A stretch of DNA of 64,000 bases, taken from positions 2,401,501-2,465,500 of the forward strand of contig NZ_CP030239.1 in NCBI RefSeq assembly GCF_003285265.1. Reading direction: 5' to 3'. The position numbers and the translations under genes were made by a program. Source of the DNA: Paracoccus mutanolyticus (lineage in GTDB: Bacteria; Pseudomonadota; Alphaproteobacteria; Rhodobacterales; Rhodobacteraceae). Positions 28,631 through 39,006 of the stretch are shown piece by piece. Numbering within the stretch: the stretch's first letter is position 1; the number at the start of each line of letters is the position of its first letter. The notes under the pieces were generated by a model. The model made no database searches, was not told the origin of the DNA, and saw nothing but the letters and a program-made list of their open reading frames with translations.

Positions 28631-29814
28631 CAGATCGCTCCGTGTCGCGGCGGGTTGATGCCGTTCAGGCTGTGGTTGCCGACGGCGTGGTATTTCCAGC
28701 GCACCGGATCGTGCAGGCTGTGGGTGCGGACATTGCGCCAGTGCCGGTCCAGGTTGTCCTCGGCCAGGGTTGCCGATGTGCCGGTCAGTTCGAACAGTTT
28801 CGAGGCCGCGAGCAGCCCGGCCGTCGTCGTCAGCGCCCGCGCCGCCGCGACCGCCAGCGAGGCCTGCGCCACGGTGAATTCGGTCGGGTCGGCGATGGCC
28901 TCGTCCACCGCATGGCCGGCACGGTCCAGCAGCGCCTCGGCCGCGCGCAGGCGGACGGCGACGTCGCCCAGGCCCGCGACGAGCAGCGGGTCATCGGCCG
29001 CGCGGTCCACATGCGCGTCCACCCAGGGGCGGGCGCGGTCGCGGACAAAGGGCAGGGTGGCGGCGAAGGCGCCCCTGCCGATGCCCAGGTCGATCGCCGC
29101 GTGCATGATCTGCGCCAGGGGGCCGATGGGGGTCGGACGCTCGAAGCTGGCCTGGAAGGGCACCACCCATTCGGGCTGCACCGCGACCCGGTCGAAGGCG
29201 ACCGAACCCGACCCCGTGGTGCGCTGGCCGAAACCGTCCCAATCGTCGGTGATCTGGACGCCCTCGGCCTCGCGCGGGATGAAGACGATCTGCTGGCGGT
29301 CCTCGTCGTCGACGACCAGCGTGGGGATCCAGTCGGCAAAGATCGCGCCGGTGCAGTAGAACTTGCGCCCGGTCACGAACAGCCTGCCGTCCCGAGCCGA
29401 CAGGCGGGTGCGGCGCCGGAAGTCGCGGGCGCCGATTTCCGCCAGGGCGTTGCCGAAGCGCTGCCCGGCCAGCGCCAGCGCGTCGAACCGGGCGCGCTGC
29501 CCCGGGCTGCCGCCGCTGCGCAGGACTTCAAGGGCATAGAAGTGGTTCTGCGGGATCTGCGCCAGCGAACCGTCGGCCGCGCCGATGATGGCGATCACCC
29601 GCGCCAGCGTCACGGCCGAAACGCCGGCCCCGCCGTGTTCGCGCGGCACGGTGATGCCCCAGAGGCCCGAGGCCGAGAAGGCGTCGAGTTCGTCCCAGGG
29701 CAGGGCGCGGTCGCGGTCGCGGCGCGAGGCGCCGGGGGCAAAGTCCTGGGCCAGCCGTTCGGCCACGGCGATGGCCTCGGCGTCGCTGGCGATGACATGG
29801 GCGTTCCGGGTCAT
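28630..29814 (-). CDS. SfnB-family acyl-CoA-dehydrogenase-like flavoprotein 1
   Basis: A 394-residue protein of the acyl-CoA dehydrogenase fold, SfnB (sulfur acquisition) branch. Recognisable are WGITVPREHGGAGVS, AQIPQNHFYALE, FYCTGAIFADWIP and the C-terminal NVRTHSLHDPVRWKYHAVGN. SfnB-type proteins are flavoenzymes induced by sulfur limitation in pseudomonads. I place the start at 29814, two bases after the stop of the upstream paralogue; a start at 29826 is possible. The frame is intact and translationally coupled to the monooxygenase gene. Confidence 0.86.
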   Translation of the reverse strand: MTRNAHVIASDAEAIAVAERLAQDFAPGASRRDRDRALPWDELDAFSASGLWGITVPREHGGAGVSAVTLARVIAIIGAADGSLAQIPQNHFYALEVLRSGGSPGQRARFDALALAGQRFGNALAEIGARDFRRRTRLSARDGRLFVTGRKFYCTGAIFADWIPTLVVDDEDRQQIVFIPREAEGVQITDDWDGFGQRTTGSGSVAFDRVAVQPEWVVPFQASFERPTPIGPLAQIMHAAIDLGIGRGAFAATLPFVRDRARPWVDAHVDRAADDPLLVAGLGDVAVRLRAAEALLDRAGHAVDEAIADPTEFTVAQASLAVAAARALTTTAGLLAASKLFELTGTSATLAEDNLDRHWRNVRTHSLHDPVRWKYHAVGNHSLNGINPPRHGAI

Positions 29815-29816
29815 GG

Positions 29817-31048
29817 TCAGTTCCATTGATGGCGGGCGGGACGGGCGCCGTTCAGGTGCCAGTTGCCCAGCAGGTGGTATTTCCAGCGCAGCGGGTCGTG
29901 CAGCGTGTGCACACGGGCATTGCGCCAGATGCGGCCCAGGTTCGGGCCGGCCCGCGTGGTCGCCGCCCTGCCAGTTCGAACAGCTTCTACGCCGCGTTCA
30001 GCGCGATTTCCGAGGTCAGGATCTTGGCCTCGGCCACCGCGACCGAGGCGCGGGCCGAGGCATCCTCGGTCACCTCGCCGGCGGCCAGGTCGTCCAGCAG
30101 CCGCGCCGCGTCGTGCAGGACCGCCCGCGCGGCCCACAGGTCGATCTGCAACCGGCCCACGTCGGCGATGAGGTGGGGATCGTCCTGGGCGCGCTCGACC
30201 CCGCTGTCGACCCAGGGACGGGACAGTTCGCGCACGAAGCGGATCGCCTCGTCCAGGGCGCCGATGGCGATGCCGCTGTCGATGGCGGCCTGGATCAGCT
30301 GCGACACCGGCCCGGCCAGGCCCGGCACCTGCGCGCGCTGCCAGACCGGGATGACCTGGTCCTCGGCGATGGGCACGTCCTCGAACACCACGCTGCCCGA
30401 TGCGGTGGTGCGCTGTCCGAAGCTGGACCAGTCGTCGACGACCCGAACGCCCGGCGCGTCATGGGGCACCCAGACCTGGACCGGCCGTCCCTGTTCGTCA
30501 TTGGCCCGGGTCGGGATCCAGTGGGCAAAGATCGCGCCGGTCGAATAGAACCGATGCCCATTCAACCGCAGCCCGCCGTCGCGTCCGCGCGACAGGCCCG
30601 TGTCGTTCTGCGTCACCGGCTTGCGGCCCTTTTCGGGGCCTGCGTTCCCGATCCGCTTGCCGGCCAGGACATCGGCGAACCAGCGCGCCTTTTGCGCGGG
30701 GCTGCCGGCCTCGGTCAAAAGACGGATGACGCCGAAATGGTTCTGCGGGATCTGACCCACGGAACTGTCCGCCGCGCACAGGATCTCGAACACCTCGGTC
30801 AGGGTCAGGTAATCCAGTCCCGGCCCGCCATGGCTGCGTGGTACCGTAATCGCGCCCAGGCCCGACGCCGAGAAGGCCGCGATCTCGTCAAAGGGCAGGA
30901 TGCGCCGGCGGTCGCGCTCGGCCGCCTTGGGCGCCCAGTCGGCGGCAAGCCGGCGCGCGGCATCCAGCGCCTCGTCCCGGGTGGCGATCCGTGCCGGGAT
31001 GATGGGCAAGCCCGCCTCCGCCGGCGTGTTCCGTTCGTGGATGGTCAT
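29817..31048 (-). CDS. SfnB-family flavoprotein 2, broken near the C-terminus
   Basis: A paralogue of the neighbouring gene, about 410 residues. The start MTIHERNTPAEAGLP follows a GAGAGCGG site. AITVPRSHGGPGLDYLTL, GQIPQNHFGVIR and FYSTGAIFAHWIP match the family. Near 29990 an in-frame TAG replaces the expected serine codon (TAGAAG where TCGAAG gives SKLFEL), and about 20 bases later a base is missing before TTRAGPNLGRIWRNARVHTLHDP, which runs to the stop at 29817. It is the first gene of the organosulfur operon. The 174 bases upstream (31049-31222) contain no gene. Confidence 0.8.
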
Positions 31049-31222
31049 GTCCGCTCTCGTGACTGCGCGATTCACGACAACGTTAGGCGTGTTTTTATGG
31101 GGGCTCCATTCCAAAGATGGGCGGCGCCGAAGCAACCGTCCGGCTGTTCCAGGCGCGCTTGAGAGACGATTCTTCCCGCCGCCGCACGGCCGGGGCGCCG
31201 CGCGGCGGCCGGTCCTTGGCTG

Positions 31223-33432
31223 TCAGTGCCGGATCACCGCGACGCTGACGCCGTCGAACTCGCCCGCCTTCCAGGCATCCGCGGGGGCGGGGCCGGGCCG
31301 CAGTTCCACGGCGATCCGCTGGCCGTCGCCTTCGCGGATCAGGCGCAGCGTGCCGTCCGCCACCTCGATGCGGGCGGTGGCGCGGGCCAGGAAATCGGCG
31401 CTTTCGCGCCGCAGGGCCAGCAGGGCGCGCGTCCATTCGGCCTTGCTGCCGGGCGCGGGTTCCCAAGCCAGGACGTGCCAGTCCACGGCCAGGCGGTTGT
31501 CGGGATCGGTCAGCGCCAGCAATTCGGCCTCATCCCCGCGATAGATGTCGGGAAAGCCGGGCATCAGCATCTGGAAGGCCAGTTGCGCAAGCCCCAGCGC
31601 CCGGCCGCGCCCGAGCAGCGCGGTCAGCGCCGGCGGCGGTTCGCGCCACTGGTCCAGCACCGCATCGGCCAGCGCCTTGACGGCGGCTTCGGCGGCCTCG
31701 TCCGGATTGGTCCAGAAACTGGTCAGCTTGGCCTCGCGCATGGCCTTTTCGATATGCGAGGCCAGGCGGTCCCGGATCGCCGGGTCGTCGTGCCAGATCG
31801 CCAGGGCGGATTGCACGACATACCAGCGCCAGCGCGGCTCGACCCCCTCGGCCTGCGGCAGGGCGGCGGCGGCGCGGTCCAGATCGGCGAAGGCCTCGGG
31901 CAGGTGGCTGATCGCGGCGATGCGCATCCGGCTGTCGGCGGACCGCTTGGTGTCGTGGGTCGAAACCAGCGTCATCGCGCCCGGTTGCCGCGCGGCCAGG
32001 AAGGCGTTGGCCTCGGCCTCGGCCACGCAGGGCTCGTCGGGTTCGGCGCCGACCTCGTTCGCGGCCAGATAGCGGGTCCAGCGAAAGCCTGCCGTATCCT
32101 CTTGCGCCTTGGCCAGCAGCGCGCCCGACACCTGCTGGAAGCGAACGACGAAGCGGCGGGCGGCGTCGGTCGGGGGATCGGCCATCAGCCCGGCCAGCAG
32201 ATCGACCGTCGCCCGCGACCGCAGGCCCTGCGCCGCATCATCGGCCAGCCTGGCCAGCAGGGCGCGATCCTCGTCCCCCGCGCGGTCGGTGACATAGCTG
32301 CGATAGCGCGGCATCGCGACCAGCAGCGCCGTCACCGCCTCGCGCAGGGTTTCGGGGCCGGCCTCGACCTCGACGAGCCTTCGGTGGCGGCGGCGGCCAT
32401 GTCGCGCAACTGGCGCCGCTCGGCCGCCAGTTCGTTGTCAAGGACGGCCAGCTTGGCCTGGGTCAGTTCCTCGCGAAAGCCGGTCTGGATGCCGGTCGCC
32501 TCGCGCCACAGCGCGTCCAGCCGCTCGATCCCCTGCGGGTCGGTCAGCAGCCGGGCGATCAGCCGCGCGGCCTCGTACCCGGTCGAGCCAAGGACGGGCC
32601 AGCCGGGCGGCATGGCTTCATCGCCCACAAGGATCTTTTCGACCCAGATCGGCGTGTCGGGCACGGCCTTGTGCAGCCGATCCAGATAGGCGGCCGGGTC
32701 GGCCAGCCCGTCGACGTGATCGACGCGCAGGCCGTGGACCAGCCCCGCGCGCACCAGGTCCAGGATCAGCGCATGGGTGTCGTCAAACACCGCCGGATCC
32801 TCGACCCGCATGCCGATCAGGCTGGTCACGTTGAAGAAGCGCCGGTGGGTGATGCTGTCGCGTTCCATGTCGGATTGGACCAGCCGCCAGTGCTGGCGGT
32901 CATGCAGGGTGCGCAGGTCGTCCTGAGGGGCGCTGTCATCGGCCAGCGGGACCTGCACGTCGCCAAAGCACCAGAATCCGTCCCGCAGGCTGAAGGCGCC
33001 GTCCGCCAGCATCTTTTCGAAGGGCTCGGGCAGGAAGGGCAGGACCAGCGGCCCGGCCTGCCAGTCGATGTCGAAATGGCGGGCATATCGGCTGTCCGGC
33101 CCATGGCGCAGAACGTCCAGCAGCCAGGGGTTTTCCAGCGTGAAGGCCGTGTGGTTCGGCACGATGTCCAGGATGATCCCCAGGCCGCGGCCGATCGCGG
33201 CGCGGGCCAGCCGCTCGAACCCCTCGCGCCCGCCCAGGGCAGGGTCGACGCGGGTCGGGTCGGTGATGTCGTAGCCATGCGTCGAGCCGGTCGAGGCGGC
33301 AAAGATCGGCGACAGGTACAGGTGGGACACGCCAAGCCCGGAAAGATAGGGCAGATGGCGCTCGATCTCGGCGAAATCGACATTGTCGCGCAACTGGATG
33401 CGATAGGTCGCAAGGGGAACGGTCGGAATCAT
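31223..33432 (-). CDS. treY: Malto-oligosyltrehalose synthase, frame broken
   Basis: A GH13-family cytoplasmic enzyme of about 736 residues that converts the reducing-end alpha-1,4 bond of a maltodextrin to alpha-1,1. The N-terminus MIPTVPLATYRIQL, the barrel motifs ILDIVPNHTAFT and HGLRVDHVDGLADP, and the later STHDTKRSADSRMRI block are diagnostic for TreY. One C is missing at about 32374 (GGCTCG for GGCCTCG on the coding strand), splitting the gene into two frames. The start overlaps the treZ stop (ATGA). With treZ it makes trehalose from glycogen-derived glucans, a stress and osmoprotectant route. Confidence 0.93.
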
Positions 33433-35160
33433 GGCACCTCGACGCCGGCAGACAGGGCAAAGGGATCGCGGCCCGGCCGGCCCAGGATAAGACCGGGCGC
33501 GTGGGGCAGGGGCAGGTCGGGCTGGGCGTGGCCCAGGCTGAGCGCGACGGAAAGGGTGCCGGCGTGAAACGGCCAGTCCGCCACCACCGAGGCGGGGCCC
33601 AGCCGGCGCACCCGCGCCTCGCCCCGCCGGCCGCTTTTGACCAGCGGCACGACCTTTTCGGCGCGAAAGGCCAGGGCGCGGCGCGTCAGTTCCAGCCATT
33701 CGCGGGCGCGCGCATCGTCCCGCCAGCCCAGGCGCGAGCGTTCGAAGGTTTCGAAGGCCAGGGGATCGGGCACCGTCACGCCCAGTTCGGCGATCGCGGC
33801 GAATTCGGCGGCGCGGCCTTCGCGCACGGCGCGGGCCAGGTCGCCCTGAAAATCGGCGAAGAACAGGAAGGGCGCCGTCTCGCCCCGTTCCTCGCCCATG
33901 AAGACCATCGGGATATAGGGGGCGACCAGCAGCAGCGCATAGGCCACCGCGACGCCCTGCGGATCGGCCAGGCTGGCCAGCCGTTCGCCATGCGGGCGGT
34001 TGCCGACCTGATCATGGGTCTGGATCGCATTGACGAAGGCCGTCGCCGGCAGGTGCCCGCAGGGCTGGCCGCGCGGATGGTCAAGGCCGGGGCGGGGCTG
34101 GCCTTCCTCGATATGGCCCCTCGCCAGCGCCAGCGCCAGATCGCCGATCGGGTCGCGGGCAAAGCTGGCGTAATAGCCGTCGGATTCCCCCGTCAGGGCG
34201 GTGTGGACCGCATGGTGGAAGTCGTCGTTCCAGCTTGCGTCATAGCCGTGACGTTCGCGCAGTTCGGGCAGATTGCGCTCATCCTCGGTGATCAGTGGAT
34301 GGGGCGGTCGGGCGCGGCCTGCCGCAGGTGCCCGGCGAAGGCGTCCAGGAAACCGTCGCGCCGGGGCCGGTGATCTGGTGGACCGCATCCAGCCGGAACC
34401 CGTCCAGCCGGAATGTCCTCAGCCAGTATTCCGCGCATTCGGTCCAGAAGGCGCGGACCGGGGCCTTGGAAAAGTCGATGGCCGCGCCCCAGGGCGTGTG
34501 CCGGTCCGGGTCGAAGAAGTCGGGCGCCGCCTGATGGATATAGGCGCCGTCCGGCCCGAAGTGGTTCATCACGAGGTCCAGGATGACCATCAACCCGGCG
34601 CCGTGCGCCATATCCACGAACCGGCACAGGTCGGCGGGCGCGCCATAGGCGGGGTGCAGGGCAAAGGGCAGGACGCCGTCATAGCCCCAGCCCCGGTCGC
34701 CCCGGAACTGGTTCAGGGGCATCAGCTCGATGGCGGTAAAGCCCAGGTCCGCCAGGTGCCGCAGCCGACTTGCGGCGGCCGCCAGCGTGCCTTCGGGGGT
34801 GAAGGTGCCGACGTGCAGTTCATAGATCACGGCCTCGGCCCAGTCGCGCCCCGCCCAGGGGTGCTGCCAGTCATGGTCCGGGACCGGCTCGGCCAGCGAG
34901 GGGTCGTGCACACCGCCCGCCTGCCGCCGGCTGGCCGGATCGGGCATGTCCGCCCCGTCCACGCGCAGGCGATAGGCGATGCCCGCCGGGGCGGGGGTGG
35001 TGACAGTCCAGTACCCCTCGGGCAAGGCGGTCATGGACAGCGCCTGGCTGTCCAGCAGCAACTCGACCCGCTTGGCGCGCGGGGCCCACAGGCGCGCGGT
35101 CAGCCGCCCGTCGTCCCAAGTCGCGCCCCAGCGGGGGCCTTGCGCCGGCCGGCCGGTCAT
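33429..35160 (-). CDS. treZ: Malto-oligosyltrehalose trehalohydrolase, frame broken
   Basis: A GH13 enzyme of about 578 residues that releases trehalose from maltooligosyl-trehalose. It has the N-terminal beta-sandwich (RLWAPRAKRVELLL), then AVIYELHVGTFTPEGTL, ILDLVMNHFGPDG, FRLDGFRLDAVH with the catalytic Asp, and FVNAIQTHDQVGNRPHGERL. Bases are missing at about 34363 (before RDGFLDAFAGHL) and about 34295 (CACTGATC for CACCTGATC, restoring IHLITEDERN). It lies upstream of and overlaps treY. The start at 35160 has no strong ribosome site, and a somewhat different start is possible. Confidence 0.92.
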
Positions 35161-35377
35161 GCGCGGCCCAAGGTGCGGCGGGGTGCCAGAGCCGCCGCCC
35201 TGCGGGCAGGCGCCATCGTCACGGGAGCCGCTTGTTCAAGCGCAATCGACATGTCTGGAATCATCACCGCTGAAAGCCCCCGTTCCATTTGGAAACAAAC
35301 ACGGAAGCGGCAGGGCCGGTTCACGGGGCGGGCGGAAATTTGTCGCGGCCGTCCGGGCCGGCGATGCCTTGTCGCCG

Positions 35378-35399
35378 AACCTGTCCGAACAGACAGGTT
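35378..35399. repeat. Perfect 8-bp inverted repeat
   Basis: AACCTGTC and GACAGGTT are separated by six bases. It lies 218 bases upstream of treZ and is a possible operator for the trehalose operon. Confidence 0.4.
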
Positions 35400-35530
35400 C
35401 CCGGCAATCGAAGGTTGTGGCAAATAGCTGCCTGTCAAGAACGGGCGGGCCGTTTGCGAATTTGTGTTTCCGGTTGGTGTTCGGGTCCGCGCGGCAAGTT
35501 GTTTGTAATGATGTTTTTGTTTCCGACCTG

Positions 35531-35562
35531 ATATTTGGGGCGGCTTCGGCCGCCCCAAATAT
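35531..35562. terminator. Perfect 14-bp palindrome with TTCG loop
   Basis: ATATTTGGGGCGGC and its exact complement flank a TTCG tetraloop. The hairpin is very stable in either transcript, with AT-rich ends that could act as U-tracts, so it is probably a bidirectional terminator. Confidence 0.65.
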
Positions 35563-35682
35563 GTTTCAGGCCCGCCCGGGTGGCCTGACCAGACCCCTTT
35601 CCTCTTCGTCCCGTCCGTGCAACCGCAGGCCGCATGAGCCCGGAGCCTTCATCGCAATTGACAAGCCCGCTGGTGCGGATCG

Positions 35683-35715
35683 AGCCTGCGCATGAGCGCG
35701 GCTTGGGTTTTTTTT
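35683..35715 (+). terminator. Hairpin with T-run
   Basis: AGCCTGCGC and GCGCGGCTT can pair around ATGA and are followed by GGG and eight T. It points rightward, yet no plus-strand gene is recognised upstream of it. Confidence 0.6.
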
Positions 35716-35828
35716 GCATGTTTCAGGCGTGGTTTCCGCCCTTTGGGGCAAGCGGGCGACAGGAGTGCCGCGACACCGAATCTTGCGGCCGGCTGTTTCA
35801 GCGACAGGCTGTGAGAGGGACAGGCATC

Positions 35829-35988
35829 ATGCGCACTATTCTGGCAAGACGGCAGCGTTGACGCCGGTCGCACTGTCCTCGGCGGCGGCACAGGACCTGT
35901 CCGGGGGCTTTCGGCGGCTGGACGTCGATTACCGCAGCGCGGCACGCGGCTGGATGTCACCATGGCGGGACCGCTTCTGGGCGTGACC
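35829..35988 (+). pseudogene. Small secreted protein remnant, frame broken
   Basis: ATG 35829 begins MRTILA; adding one A (GGCAAGACG to GGCAAAGACG) continues KTAALTPVALSSAAAQDLS, a convincing signal peptide ending at an AxA site, then GGFRRLDVDYRSAARGW. The frame stops at about 35986, and another frame runs on as LDVTMAGPLLGVTWRFW. The function and true end are unknown. It lies just before the convergent end of the histidine-type ABC ATPase gene. Confidence 0.35.
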
Positions 35989-36003
35989 TGGCGGTTCTGG
36001 GCC

Positions 36004-36766
36004 CTAGAAGCTGTTGCGTTCGTGATAGGTGCGCAGGAAGCCTTGGATGCGCTCGTCCCTGGGCGCGTGGAAGATCCTTTCGGGCGGTCCACCTCGACGA
36101 TTCGCCCTTGTCCATGAAGGCCATCCTGGTCGGCGACATGGGCGGGCAAAGCCCATCTCATGGGTGACGACGAGCATGGTCATGCCCTCGGCGCCAAGGC
36201 CTTCATCACGTGCAGAACCTCGCCCACCAGTTCGGGGTCAAGCGCGGCTGGTCGGCTCGTCGAACAGCATGAGCCGCGGCTCCATGGCGATGGCGCGGGC
36301 GATGGCGACGCGCTGCTGCTGGCCGCCCGACAGGCGCGCGGGGTGGTTGCCCATCTTGTCGGCCAGCCCGACCTTGCGCAGCGCGTCGGCGGCGCGGGCC
36401 TCGGCCTCGGCCCTGGGCAGGCCGCGCACGCGGCCAGCCCATCGGCCACGTCGGCACGGGCAGTGTGTCTGAACCCGGTTGGGCCTCAAACAGATCCTGA
36501 TCTTGCGCCGCATGTCGCGCAGCTTGCGGGCGGTCATCTTGCGGCCCGGACGTCGTTCCGATCAGCTGGCCGTCGATGCGCACCTCGCCCGAATCGTATT
36601 CCTCGAGGAAGTTGATGCAGCGCAGAAGCGTGGATTTGCCCGAGCCCGAGGGCCCGATCAGGCAGGTCACCTTGCCGGGCGGAATGGTCAGGTCCACGTC
36701 CTTCAGCGCGTGGAAGGGGCCGTAGAACTTGTTGACCTTGCGGATCTCGACGGAGGATGCCTGCAT
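36004..36766 (-). CDS. Polar amino-acid (histidine-type) ABC transporter ATPase, heavily disrupted
   Basis: The ATPase, about 254 residues long, is the last gene of the hut-linked transporter. Walker A (GPSGSGKST), the signature [15 protein letters not shown], Walker B ([13 protein letters not shown]) and the C-terminal end [18 protein letters not shown] can all be read, but in different frames. Several indels lie between 36040 and 36540, and the stretch 36440-36520, where the Q-loop should be, is scrambled. Its ATG is three bases after the permease stop. The likely substrate is histidine or urocanate, from context. Confidence 0.75.
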
Positions 36767-36769
36767 CGC

Positions 36770-37433
36770 TCAGGTCCTTTCGATCAGATGTTGGGTGATG
36801 CGGCGCTCGAACCGGCGGCCGAGCCGGCTGATCGTCTCGACCAGCAGCCAGAAGAACAGCGCCAGCACCAGGTTCGCCTCGACATAGCGGAAGGTCTCGG
36901 ACGACATGCGGCTGCCTGTACAGCAGCTCGGGCACGGCGATGATGGACAGGATCACCGTTTCCTTGGTCAGGATGATCGAGAAGTTGACCAGCGCCGGCA
37001 GCGCCGAGACCAGGCCCAGGGGCAGCAGGATGCGGCGGATGATGGCGGGCTCGGCCATGCCGATGGCGCGCGCCGCCTCGATCTGGCCATGCGGCACGGC
37101 GCGAAAGCCGGATCGGAAGATTTCCGCGAAATAGGGGCTGCCATAGATGGTCAGACCCAAGAGGCCCGCTGGCAGCGCGTCCAGCCGCAGCCCGATCAGC
37201 GGTCCGCCGTAATACAGCACGAACAGCTGGACCAGGAAGGGCGTGCCGCGGATCACCTCGATATAGGCCTGGATCAGCCAGCGCAGGGGCCGGGCCGCGT
37301 AACGCTGGACCAGCGCGATCAGCAGCCCCAACGCCATGGCAAAGATCGTGCCCAGCAGCCAGCACAGCACCGTGATCCCGAAGCCGCGCAGCAGCATCGG
37401 CCCGTATTGCTGAAGAACGGAAAGGTCCATCAC
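36770..37433 (-). CDS. Polar amino-acid ABC transporter permease (HisM-like), frame broken
   Basis: A permease of about 220 residues. The N-terminal helices and the EAA loop GQIEAARAIGMAEPAIIRRILLP are typical of the HisMQ family. A frame change near 36905, after VPELLY, shifts the last helices; the end reads RRITQHLIERT. The ATG overlaps the stop of the preceding permease gene (ATGA), as in other paired permeases that form a heterodimer. Confidence 0.82.
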
Positions 37434-38077
37434 ACGGCCGTCCTGTGTTCAAGATAGCGTCCCAGCGCCGCAAGGCACAGGTTGATCGCCAGATAGATGC
37501 AGGCGGCGGCGATATAGACCTCGAGCGGGCGGAAGGTCGTCGCGGCCTGCGCCTGGCTGGCGCGGGTGATTTCCAGGATGCCCACGACCGAGACCAGCGA
37601 GCTGGCCTTGACCAGCAGGATCAGTTCGTTGACCAGCGCCGGCAGCATCAGCGGTGAAGGCCTGGGGCAGGATCACCCGGGTCCAGGTGTCGCGCGGCGT
37701 CAGGCCGATGGCGGTCGCCGCCTCGGCCTGGCCGCGGGGCAGGGCGGCGATGGCGCCGCGCCAGATCTCGCTGATATAGGCGCTGGCGCAGATGCCGACG
37801 CAGATCACCGCCGCCGCCGTCGCCGGAATGTCCAGCCCGATCACCGGCAGCGAGTAATAGAACACCAGAAGCTGCACCAGCAGCGGCACGCCGCGCAGGA
37901 AGCTGACCAGAGCCCGCCGAAGGCTCGCAGCAGGCGATAGGGCGACAGCCGCGCCGCGCAGATCAGCGTGCCGATCACCAGCCCCAGCCCGATCCCCAGG
38001 ACCGAGATCAGCAGCGTGTAGCGCGCCGCCCAGATAAGCGGCTCGAAGCTTTGCAGAAAGACGGGGAGGGAGAACAT
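37430..38077 (-). CDS. Polar amino-acid ABC transporter permease (HisQ-like), frame broken
   Basis: A permease of about 215 residues beginning MFSLPVFLQSFEPLIWAARY. The EAA loop GQAEAATAIGLTPRDTWTRV is intact. A C is missing at about 37922 (TTCGG for TTCCGG) and a base is gained at about 37650, before MLPALVNELILLVKASSL. Both permease genes and the ATPase follow the binding-protein gene in one leftward operon downstream of hutU. Confidence 0.82.
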
Positions 38078-38131
38078 GCGCGCCTCGGACCTTGGGTCGG
38101 GGCGGGCGGAGCGAGCCCGCCCGCGACGGGC

Positions 38132-38938
38132 TTAGTGGGTCGGGACTTCGCGGGGCAGTTCGGTATAGGTGCCCAGCCATTTTTCCTGGATCGCCTTGAC
38201 GCGGCCGTCGTCGGTCATCTTCAGGATGGCGTCGTTGATCGCCTTGGCAAAGCTTTCGCTGTCGGCGTCCTCGCGCAGCACCCAGGCGAAATACTTGGGT
38301 TCGCCGAACTTGGCGGGCTCGAACAGGGCGAAGGTCTCGGGCCGGTTCTTGACCAGGTAGGTCAGGTTCGGAAGCGACCCTGCCACCGCGTCCAGCCGTC
38401 CGGCGGCGAGGTCCGCATAGGCCTCGTCCGTGGTGCCGTATTCCTTGATGGTCACGCCGCCCAGGCTTTCGCCAAAGGTTTGCAGCTGCTTGAACTGCGC
38501 GGTGCCCTGCTGGACGCCGACGGTCTTGCCCTTGATGTCCTCGGGTTTCGTCAGGTCGCTTGATCGCGGTCTCGACCAGGGCAACGGTGGCTCGGCGTCG
38601 GCAGGGTGAAGGTGTAACGCTCGCCCGCTCGGGGGTGATGGTCAGGGGGCGATGACGATGTCGAACTTCTTGACTTCGAGCCCCGGCAGTTCGGCGGTCC
38701 AGGGAATGTCCTGATAGACCGGCTCGACGCCGATTTCCTTGGCGACCTCGTCGAACAGGTCCTTGGTCATGCCCTCGTAGGTGCCGTTGTTCAGCATGTC
38801 GAAGGGGGCATAATGCATGTCGGTGGCGGTGACGATCTTGCCGGCCGCCTTGATGTCGGCCAGCTGGTCCGCCTGCGCGGCGGTTCCCAGCGCGATCAGG
38901 CCGATGGCGGCGGCCTTCAGGCTCATGTGGAAGCTCAT
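38132..38938 (-). CDS. Polar amino-acid ABC transporter binding protein, frame broken
   Basis: A family-3 periplasmic binding protein of about 268 residues. The N-terminus MSFHMSLKAAAIGLIALGTAAQA is a signal peptide preceded by AAGGAGA. ATDMHYAPFDMLNNGTYEGM contacts the amino-acid backbone in relatives. Multiple single-base losses between 38560 and 38660 disrupt the family motif PLTITPER; the second half from LTKPEDIKGKTVGVQQGTA is intact. It follows hutU by 68 bases, so histidine or a breakdown product is the probable ligand. Confidence 0.85.
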
Positions 38939-39006
38939 GTCTGTCTCTCCTTGTTGGACGGGTGACGGGCGCGGCGCCGGTGCGTTGCGGCCCCGCGCCC
39001 CTTGGA

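Larger units (their letters stand above)
35161..35828. other. Intergenic region rich in hairpins
   Basis: About 670 bases, noticeably more AT-rich than the genes around it, with no recognisable protein. It contains three separate inverted repeats, annotated individually. A frame on the minus strand ends at the treZ start codon but has no family resemblance. Confidence 0.5.

Noticed and set aside
27290..29359. A 689-codon plus-strand open frame
   Set aside because: It is antisense to the intact monooxygenase and SfnB-like genes, with low-complexity Arg/Gly/Ala composition and no family resemblance.
32374..34363. treY and treZ as true pseudogenes
   Set aside because: Restoring single bases in C runs repairs both, and the same error type affects essential genes in the window.
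35157..35262. Short minus-strand frame ending on the treZ start codon
   Set aside because: The ATGA overlap looks like coupling, but the Ala/Arg-rich sequence has no homologue I recognise and no clear ribosome site.
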